A stretch of DNA of 64,000 nt. Origin: Methylobacterium pseudosasicola. Lineage in GTDB: Bacteria > Pseudomonadota > Alphaproteobacteria > Rhizobiales > Beijerinckiaceae. Positions 58,184-64,000 of this stretch are shown here, one piece after another. The notes beneath the pieces were generated by a model. That model did no database searches. It saw nothing but the letters and a program-made list of their open reading frames with translations, and was not told the DNA's origin. Position numbers and translations under genes: made by a program. Within the stretch, counting starts at the first letter, position 1. Every line of letters begins with the position of its first letter. The stretch covers positions 59,837 to 123,836 of the forward strand of contig NZ_FOTK01000019.1 of the NCBI RefSeq assembly GCF_900114535.1. The letters run 5' to 3'.

Positions 58184-60535
58184 TCAGGCGCTGAGCTGGT
58201 CGCGGATCGGCAATTGCCGCACGCGCCGGCCGGTGGCGGCGAAGACCGCGTTGGCGATGGCCGGGGCCACCGGCGGTACGCCGGGTTCGCCGACGCCGCC
58301 GAGCGGGCCGTCATAGGCGCCGGTCGGCACCAGGTGCACGCGGACCACCTTCGGGGCGGCGTCGATCCGGATGATCTCGTAGCCGTCGAAGTTGTTCTGT
58401 ACCGCGCGCCCCTGCTTGAAGGTGATCTCGGAGGTGAGGGCGAGCCCCATCCCCATGACCACAGCGCCTTCCATCTGGGACCGGATGCGCTCCGGGTTCA
58501 CCTGCGGCCCGCAATCGATCGCGATGTCGACGGCGTGGACCTTCACCTGGCCCTTGTCGTCGACCTCCACCTCCGCGGCCACCGCCGTGTAGGTGACGAA
58601 GCTGTAGTGGCCGGCGATCCCGAGGCCGCGGCCCTTCGGCATCTGACGTCCCCAGCCGGCGCCCTTGGCGGCGGCCTCGATCACGCCGCGCAGGCGGCCG
58701 GTATCGATCGGGTAGAGTTTCGGGTCCTCGCCGTGGTTCCAGACGTCGCCGATCGAAGTCGGGTCGATCTTCCGGGCCGGGCCGATCAGGTCCAGCAGGT
58801 ACTCCTTCGGGTCGCGGCCGGCGGCGTGCGCCAGTTCCGACACGAAGGACTGGATCGCGAAGGCGTGCGGGATGTTCGAGACCGACCGGAACCAGCCGAT
58901 CCGGACATGGGCGGCGGCTTCCGGGTTCTCCATCCGGGCGTTGGGCAGGTTGAACGGCGTGTTCACCAGACCCATGCCGAGCTCGAACGGCAGCTCGTGC
59001 TTCGGATCGGGCGCGAAGATCGAGCCGATCGTCGGCGCCACCGAGCGGTGCAGCCAGGCCACCGGCATGCCCTTCTCGTCGAGGCCGGCTTCCAGGTGCT
59101 CCACCGAGATCGTGTGGTAGTAGCCGTGGTGGATGTCGTCCTCGCGGGTCCAGGCGAGCTTGACCGGCGCGCCGTCCACCGCCTGCGAGCACAGGGCGGC
59201 CTCGACCACGTAATCCGGCTTGGACTTGCGCCCGAAGCCGCCGCCGAGCAGCGTGACGTTCACCTTGACCTTGTCGTCGGGCAGCTTGAGCGCCTTCATC
59301 AGGCGATCGTTCGCCGCCTGCGGACCCTGCGTGCAGGCCCAGGCCTCGCAGAAGCCGTCCTTAACCCGGGCCACGGCGGCCGGGGGCTCCATCGGCGACT
59401 GGGACAGGTGGGGCACGAAGTATTCGGCCTCGACCTTGGTCTTGGCCTTGGCCATCGCGCCGTCGACGTCGCCCTGGTTGCGCACCACCTTGCCGGGCTT
59501 GCGCGCGGCGGCCTCCAGCTCCTTGCGGAACACGTCGGTATCGTAGCCGGCGTTCGGGCCGTCATCCCAGGTGATCTTGAGGGCGTCGCGCGCCTTCAGG
59601 GCCGCCCAGGTGTTCTTCGCGACGACCGCGACGCCGCCCAAGGGCATGAACTCGCTCGGGATCTCGCCGCCGTCGATCTTGAAGATCTTCACGACGCCTG
59701 GGACCTTCTTGGCCTCGGTGTCGTCGTAGGACTTGACCTTGCCGCCATAGACCGCCGGACGGGCGACCACCGCGTACAGCATCCCGTCGAGCTTGGTGTC
59801 GAGGCCGTAGACGGCCCGGCCCGTGGTGATGTCGAAGTTGTCGATCAGCCCGATCTTGCCGGTGCCGATGTAGCGGAAATCCTTCGGGTTCTTCAGCGTG
59901 ACCTGGGTCGGAACCGGCAGCTCGGAAGCCGCCTGCGCGACGGCGCCGTAGCCGAGGCTGCGCTTGGACTTGGCGTGGGTCAGCGTGTGGTTGGAAGCCG
60001 TCACCTCGGAGGCCGGCACGCCCCATTGCTTGGCCGCGGCTTCGATCAGCATCAGCCGCGCGGCAGCGCCGGCATGGCGGAAATGCTGGAAGAAGTGGCG
60101 CAGCGAGCGCGAGCCGTCGGTGTCCTGGTTGCCGAAGCGCTGCTCGTCGCCCCAGGCCTGGACCACCTTCACCTTCGGCCAGTCGGCCTCAAGCTCGTCG
60201 GCGACGGTGAGCGCCACGGAGGTGCGCACGCCCTGGCCCATGTCGGAGCGGTGGTTGGTCACCGTGACGGTGCCGTCCGGGGCAATGGACACGAAGATCT
60301 TCGGATCGTCGCGCCAGCCATGCGGCATGCCGTCGGCGCCGAATTTCTGCGCCTTCTGCTCGGCGGTCTGGCCTTCGTCGGCGCGGGCGTCGCGCAGGGA
60401 CAGGGCCAGCACCAGGGCGCCGGCGCCGCCGAGGATGCCGCGGCGGCTGACATTGGCGAGCACCGGCCGAGTGGTCGTGTCGGCGGTCGGCTTGGCGTTG
60501 GCCAGTTCGGCCATCATCTGTGCGTCGTGAATCAC
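58184..60535 (-). CDS. Molybdopterin-binding oxidoreductase large subunit (isoquinoline 1-oxidoreductase IorB-like)
   Basis: 783 residues from GTG 60535, overlapping the small-subunit stop (GTGA). Tat signal at residues 31-37 (SRRGILG). Molybdopterin/aldehyde oxidase-type repeats: TVTNHRSDMGQGVRTSVALT, SQSPMEPPAAVARVKDG, TLLGGGFGRKSKPDY and the late GVGEPGVPPVAPAIANAVFA with the catalytic Glu in GEPG. Together with IorA it oxidises aldehydes or N-heterocycles; substrate unknown. The enzyme is expected in the periplasm. Confidence 0.92.
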   Translation of the reverse strand: MIHDAQMMAELANAKPTADTTTRPVLANVSRRGILGGAGALVLALSLRDARADEGQTAEQKAQKFGADGMPHGWRDDPKIFVSIAPDGTVTVTNHRSDMGQGVRTSVALTVADELEADWPKVKVVQAWGDEQRFGNQDTDGSRSLRHFFQHFRHAGAAARLMLIEAAAKQWGVPASEVTASNHTLTHAKSKRSLGYGAVAQAASELPVPTQVTLKNPKDFRYIGTGKIGLIDNFDITTGRAVYGLDTKLDGMLYAVVARPAVYGGKVKSYDDTEAKKVPGVVKIFKIDGGEIPSEFMPLGGVAVVAKNTWAALKARDALKITWDDGPNAGYDTDVFRKELEAAARKPGKVVRNQGDVDGAMAKAKTKVEAEYFVPHLSQSPMEPPAAVARVKDGFCEAWACTQGPQAANDRLMKALKLPDDKVKVNVTLLGGGFGRKSKPDYVVEAALCSQAVDGAPVKLAWTREDDIHHGYYHTISVEHLEAGLDEKGMPVAWLHRSVAPTIGSIFAPDPKHELPFELGMGLVNTPFNLPNARMENPEAAAHVRIGWFRSVSNIPHAFAIQSFVSELAHAAGRDPKEYLLDLIGPARKIDPTSIGDVWNHGEDPKLYPIDTGRLRGVIEAAAKGAGWGRQMPKGRGLGIAGHYSFVTYTAVAAEVEVDDKGQVKVHAVDIAIDCGPQVNPERIRSQMEGAVVMGMGLALTSEITFKQGRAVQNNFDGYEIIRIDAAPKVVRVHLVPTGAYDGPLGGVGEPGVPPVAPAIANAVFAATGRRVRQLPIRDQLSA

Positions 60536-61011
60536 AGGCGCTCTCCCTTGCCGGCGGGCGCCGTCTGGCCGGCGGCCTGATGGATCGCCGCACGGATGCG
60601 CGGATAGGTGCCGCAGCGGCAGATGTTGCCGCTCATCGTGTCGTCGATGTCCTGCTCGGACGGCTTCGGCGTGTCCTTGAGCAGGGCTGCGGCCTGCATG
60701 ATCTGGCCGCACTGGCAGTAGCCGCACTGGGCGACGTTGAGATCGCGCCAGGCCACTTGCACCGGGTGGTTGCCGTCGGGCGACAGACCCTCGATGGTCA
60801 CGACCTCCTGGTCCGCGGCCGCCGAGATCGGGGTGATGCAGGCCCGGGTCGCCGCGCCGCCGAGATGGATCGTGCAGGCGCCGCACAGCGACACGCCGCA
60901 GCCGAACTTGGTGCCGGTGAGGCCCAGCTCGTCGCGCAGGTACCACAGCAGAGGCATGTCGGGGTCGCCGTCGAAGCTGCGCGCAGCCCCGTTCACGGTG
61001 AGTTTGATCAT
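60532..61011 (-). CDS. (2Fe-2S)-binding subunit (IorA-like)
   Basis: 159 residues from ATG 61011. N-terminal ferredoxin-type cluster: Cys38, Cys43, Cys46, Cys58 (KFGCGVSLCGACTIHL and following Cys). C-terminal cluster: Cys96, Cys99, Cys131, Cys133 (QCGYCQCGQIMQ; NICRCGTY). Partner of the molybdopterin subunit in the two-subunit xanthine-oxidase family; electrons probably go to a cytochrome. Confidence 0.94.
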   Translation of the reverse strand: MIKLTVNGAARSFDGDPDMPLLWYLRDELGLTGTKFGCGVSLCGACTIHLGGAATRACITPISAAADQEVVTIEGLSPDGNHPVQVAWRDLNVAQCGYCQCGQIMQAAALLKDTPKPSEQDIDDTMSGNICRCGTYPRIRAAIHQAAGQTAPAGKGERL

Positions 61012-61274
61012 CGGTGTATCCTGTCTGGCCACGCCGGAACGGCGTTCAGTCGGGTCCGAGCCGCATCGGAGGCGCCGACCCGTCGTCTCGTCCACGCCCC
61101 CGCTGATGGACGACAACCTGACGATCGGGCCCTTGGGTTCAGAATGGGAAGAGTTCTAAGCTACGATTCCAGTCGTGCGCAACGCAAAGCGCCTGCGGCA
61201 TGGTCCCGGAGATCTGCGCCTGGTACATGCCGCGTGTGGCGGCGCACATGCCGATTTCTGGATCGACGGCCTCT

Positions 61275-62501
61275 TCAGGGCCGGGTGTGCGGAAAGCCAT
61301 GCTGCCGCGCCGCCCCGATGACGATCAGGGTCGGCACCAGCAGGCCGAGCAGGACGGGCGCGAAGGCATTGATGCCGACCCTGTCGAGCAGCAGGCCGCC
61401 GACGATCCCGCCGCCCGCGATCGCCACGTTCCAGACCGTGACCAGCATCGCCTGCGCGAGATCGGCCGCGTCCCCGGAGGCCTTGGCCAGCGCCGCCTGG
61501 AACAGGGTCGGCACGCCGCCATAGGCGAGTCCCCAGATCGCCGCGGCGGCATAGATCGCCACCGGGTCGCCCCGGAGGCCGAAGACCAGCGTGGCGAGCC
61601 CGAACAAGATCGTGCTGAGCAGCGCCAGCGCCCGCGCATGCCGGTCGATCAGGGCGCCGACCATCCAGAGGCCGACCAGCGAGGCGGCGCCGAAGACGAG
61701 CAGGACCGCATCCGTCCGCTCAGCCATCCCGCCGGCGGCGAGGAACGGCGCGACGTAGGTGTAGAGGATGTTGTGGGCCAGCACGAAGGCCAGCGTCACG
61801 AACAGCACGGGGCGCACGCCGGCCAGGGCGAACACGTCGCGCAGGGCATGGCGCCGGCCGCCCGCCTGGCCGGGGAAGTCGGGCACGGTGAGCAGGATCC
61901 AGGCGACGAGGATCAGCGTCAGCCCGCTCATCACGCCGAAGCAGGCCCGCCAGCCGATCGCGGTGCCCAGGAAGGTGCCGGCGGGGACGCCGAGCGAGAG
62001 CGCCAGAGGGATGCCGACCATGGCGACCGCGATGGCGCGGCCTTGCTGGTGCTCGGGCACCATGCGGGCCGCGTACCCGACGAGCAGGGCCCAGAGCAGG
62101 CCGGCCGAGACGCCGGCGATGAGGCGCGCCGCCAGCGTCAGGGGGTAGCTCGCCGAGATCGCCGTGACGGTGTTGGCCACCACGAAGCCGAGGATCGCGG
62201 CGAGGAGCAACGTCCGGCGGCGCACGCCCTGGGTCGCCGCCGTCAACGGGATGGCGGAGATCAGCGAACCCAGCGCGTAGATCGTCACCAGCTGCCCGGC
62301 CAGGGATTCCGGCACCGCGAGCCCGGCGCCGATCTGCGGCAGCAGGCCGGCGGGCAGCGCCTCGGTCAGGACGGTGATGAACCCGGCCATGGCCAGCGCC
62401 AGCAGTCCCACCAGAGGAAAGCGCTCCGGTCTGGCCGCAGTGCCGGATCTGCCGGCAATGGATTGCTGAGAGAGGGATTGCGGTTCCGTGGTCGCCGTCA
62501 T
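61275..62501 (-). CDS. MFS transporter (DHA1 family)
   Basis: 408 residues with 12 hydrophobic segments. Signature-like motifs: GAGLAVPESLAGQLVTIYAL, RRRTLLLAAILGFVVANTVT (loop A) and LIAGVSAGLLWALLVGYAAR. Sugar/drug-efflux-type AraJ/YdhP-like family. It is divergent from the LysR gene with a palindromic operator between them, a classic LysR-controlled efflux pair. Confidence 0.9.
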   Translation of the reverse strand: MTATTEPQSLSQQSIAGRSGTAARPERFPLVGLLALAMAGFITVLTEALPAGLLPQIGAGLAVPESLAGQLVTIYALGSLISAIPLTAATQGVRRRTLLLAAILGFVVANTVTAISASYPLTLAARLIAGVSAGLLWALLVGYAARMVPEHQQGRAIAVAMVGIPLALSLGVPAGTFLGTAIGWRACFGVMSGLTLILVAWILLTVPDFPGQAGGRRHALRDVFALAGVRPVLFVTLAFVLAHNILYTYVAPFLAAGGMAERTDAVLLVFGAASLVGLWMVGALIDRHARALALLSTILFGLATLVFGLRGDPVAIYAAAAIWGLAYGGVPTLFQAALAKASGDAADLAQAMLVTVWNVAIAGGGIVGGLLLDRVGINAFAPVLLGLLVPTLIVIGAARQHGFPHTRP

Positions 62502-62628
62502 CGTGCACCTGTTTGGTCAAGGCGGTGCCCTTCGCGGGCAAGAGTGCCGGAAGGCCGGTCACCGACTCGAGCCCGGACGATAGGATCGGTTGCCGAGGCC
62601 GATCATCGGGCTACAATTCGCGACATAT

Positions 62629-62644
62629 CGGACAGATCTGTCCG
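62629..62644. promoter_or_regulatory. Palindromic operator candidate in the MFS-LysR divergent region
   Basis: CGGACAGATCTGTCCG is a perfect 16-base palindrome, 15 bases before the LysR ATG. A second dyad, GATCGG-N9-CCGATC, is at 62584-62604. Both lie between the MFS start (62501) and the LysR start (62660), where LysR regulators bind. Confidence 0.5.
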
Positions 62645-62659
62645 CAATCGGCTCGGGCG

Positions 62660-63541
62660 ATGGACAGGCTCGGAACCCTCACCGCTTTCATGCAGGCCGC
62701 CGAGGCGCGCAGCTTCACGGCGGCGGGCCAGCAGCTCGGCGTCTCGTCCTCGGCGGTCGGCAAGGCGGTCGCGCGCCTGGAGGCGCGGCTCGGCGTGCGG
62801 CTGTTCCACCGCTCGACCCGGGTGGTCACGCTGACCCCGGAAGGCGGCCAGTTCCTCGAACGCTGCCGCAAGATTGTCTGCGAGATCGAGCAGGCCGAGC
62901 TGGAATTGTCCCAAACGCGGGATGCGCCCCGCGGAAAATTGCGGGTCAGCCTGCCGATGGTCGGCCGGCTGATGGTGCCGACCCTCTCGGCCTTCATGGA
63001 AACCTGGCCGGAGATCGAGCTCGACCTCGATTTCACCGACCGGCTGGTCGACGTGATCGACGAGGGGTTCGATGCGGTGATCCGCACCGGCGAGGCCCGG
63101 GATTCCCGGCTGATGACCCGGGTACTCGGCAGCTACGCCCTCAAGCTGGTCGGCGCCCCGGCCTATTTCGCCGCCCACGGAATCCCGGCCTCGCTCGGCG
63201 ACCTCGCCGGGCACCGGTGCCTGCGCCATCGCTTCCCGACGACGGGCCGGCTGGAGGATTGGCTGCTGGGAGCGAGCGAGACGATCGAGCTGCGCACGGC
63301 GGCGATCTCCAGCACCATCGAGCCGCTGGTCTGCCTAGCCGAACGCGGCCTCGGCATCGCCTGCCTGCCGGATTTCGCGGTGCGCGCGCAGATCGAGGCC
63401 GGGACGCTGATGTGCGTGCTGGACAGCGCGGTGCATCGCTGCGGCACCTTCCGCATCCTCTGGCCGTCGAGCCGTCAACTCGCGCCGAAGATCCGCGTCT
63501 TCGTGGACTTCATGGCGGAGAACCTGTTCGCGCAGCCGTGA
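62660..63541 (+). CDS. LysR family transcriptional regulator
   Basis: 293 residues from ATG 62660; the frame to 62513 has no homology. HTH: MDRLGTLTAFMQAAEARSFT, AAGQQLGVSSSAVGKAVARL, EARLGVRLFHRSTRVVTLTP. The effector-binding domain shows GKLRVSLPMVGRLMVPTLSA, VIDEGFDAVIRTGEARDSRL and ERGLGIACLPDFAV. CrgA-type subgroup. Controls the divergent MFS gene by inference from position. Confidence 0.93.
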   Translation: MDRLGTLTAFMQAAEARSFTAAGQQLGVSSSAVGKAVARLEARLGVRLFHRSTRVVTLTPEGGQFLERCRKIVCEIEQAELELSQTRDAPRGKLRVSLPMVGRLMVPTLSAFMETWPEIELDLDFTDRLVDVIDEGFDAVIRTGEARDSRLMTRVLGSYALKLVGAPAYFAAHGIPASLGDLAGHRCLRHRFPTTGRLEDWLLGASETIELRTAAISSTIEPLVCLAERGLGIACLPDFAVRAQIEAGTLMCVLDSAVHRCGTFRILWPSSRQLAPKIRVFVDFMAENLFAQP

Positions 63542-63548
63542 CGATCAG

Positions 63549-63645
63549 GGTTTCAAAAGGTCCGTGTCCTGTTGCGGGTGCAGGGCAGAGCCCTGCCAAT
63601 CACGCAGGGGCTCCGCCCCCGAACCCCCGCCAAAGGGCTGAGCCC
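63549..63645. repeat. Dispersed repeats, modules A and truncated B
   Basis: Module A (63549-63596) followed by module B cut after GCTGAGCCC (63645). The normal continuation (TTTGGAAACCCCTGA) is missing and is replaced by AGCCCTTTTAAGGTG, the likely end of the insertion sequence that follows. Confidence 0.75.
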
Positions 63646-63652
63646 AGCCCTT

Positions 63653-64000
63653 TTAAGGTGTTTGGCTGTTGAGGATCCTTGCGGTTGCGACGTGACCTCT
63701 GCTGGCGCGCTTAGGTTCTGCCGCGGGGTCTTTGGGTTTTCGCCTGCCGACCGTCACGCGCCCGGGGTCGATCCTGCGGGCCAAGCTCAGCAGGCGCGCG
63801 GCCAGGGCCGGTGGGTCGGTCGCACCGCAGGCCGTCCAGTGCTCAGGGGGCAGAGCGATCAGCAGCCCCTCGTAGCCGCCGCGGATCTGTAGGACGAGGT
63901 GATACAAGGACACCTTGGGGGCCGCCCCCGCGGCGGAGGTGTGCGCCCGCTCCACGCAGCGCTCGATCAGCGCCAGCACGTTGTAGGCCAGCAGGGCCAC
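63653..64000 (-). CDS. IS4-type transposase, C-terminal portion (window edge)
   Basis: 115 residues in the window; the start is beyond base 64000. MALLAYNVLALIERCVERAH, LYHLVLQIRGGYEGLLIALP and a C-terminal ...RGHVATARILN are what the last part of IS4/DDE-type transposases looks like. The frame may be intact upstream. Together with the truncated module B it marks a real insertion after the LysR gene. Confidence 0.75.
   Translation of the reverse strand: MALLAYNVLALIERCVERAHTSAAGAAPKVSLYHLVLQIRGGYEGLLIALPPEHWTACGATDPPALAARLLSLARRIDPGRVTVGRRKPKDPAAEPKRASRGHVATARILNSQTP

Noticed and set aside
63597..63660. IS4-type insertion as the autonomous partner of the MITE
   Set aside because: The visible IS end lacks TTCACACATCG or the CTA terminus, so the link is unsupported.

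Overview
This window is a high-GC chromosomal segment of an alphaproteobacterium, most likely Methylobacterium/Methylorubrum or a close Hyphomicrobiales relative. That placement is my recognition, not a database result. It rests on alphaproteobacterial gene orders (plsX-fabH-ihfA-merR, glyA-nrdR-ribD-ribE, ribH-nusB-thiL, prkA-yeaH-spoVR), families typical of the order (TIGR02301, ubiquinol-cytochrome c chaperone plus DUF177, HWE kinase) and the dense palindromic intergenic repeats familiar from methylobacteria. No rRNA, tRNA or CRISPR array was seen.

Layout. 1-5.0 kb (mostly minus): an HD phosphohydrolase fragment, DNA glycosylase tag, ygfZ-like gene, small unknowns, a Nudix gene and an SDR, several coupled by 4-base start/stop overlaps. 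5.1-8.3 kb (plus): carboxymuconolactone-decarboxylase-like protein, then ribH-nusB-thiL. 8.7-10.9 kb: a K+-independent H+-pyrophosphatase. 11-15.5 kb: an accessory-looking stretch with a flavin monooxygenase, a photolyase-like protein of unusual domain order and an old yellow enzyme. 15.6-18.8 kb: HWE histidine kinase, HAD hydrolase, BamE. 19-24.4 kb: cytochrome bc1 chaperone, DUF177, plsX, fabH, ihfA, merR. 25-31 kb: the prkA-yeaH-spoVR stress locus. 31-35.3 kb: thioesterase and the riboflavin/NrdR/GlyA block on minus. 35.7-43.5 kb: orphan genes, MATE pump, KefB/C-type antiporter, a TumE/TumA-like toxin-antitoxin pair and a GINT1-like two-domain protein. 43.8-47.4 kb: secreted proteins, pdxH, rplY with an attenuator-like leader, parDE. 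47.4-55.9 kb: polyamine-type ABC transporter with a D-hydantoinase/dihydropyrimidinase, a GlxA-type regulator, a cysteine hydrolase and a sirtuin. 56-64 kb: DUF1194 protein, isoquinoline-oxidoreductase-like molybdoenzyme pair, MFS/LysR divergent pair and the C-terminal end of an IS4-type transposase running off the window.

Functional links. Riboflavin synthesis is split between ribH (with nusB, thiL) and ribD-ribE (with nrdR, glyA). plsX, fabH and ihfA keep their order but are separated by repeats. The hydantoinase gene heads a minus-strand run with four ABC transporter genes, which suggests uptake and hydrolysis of a cyclic ureide; this is inference.

The most unusual signals are non-coding. 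A ~210-bp MITE-like element occurs twice (20209-20418 and 56557-56765). Each copy has imperfect ~20-bp terminal inverted repeats and is flanked by its own, different, perfect 10-bp direct repeat, and each sits inside the right arm of an older palindromic repeat. The rplY leader (46286-46394) carries a promoter, a hairpin and a Rho-independent terminator 39 bases before the start codon, as expected of a transcription-attenuated ribosomal-protein leader.
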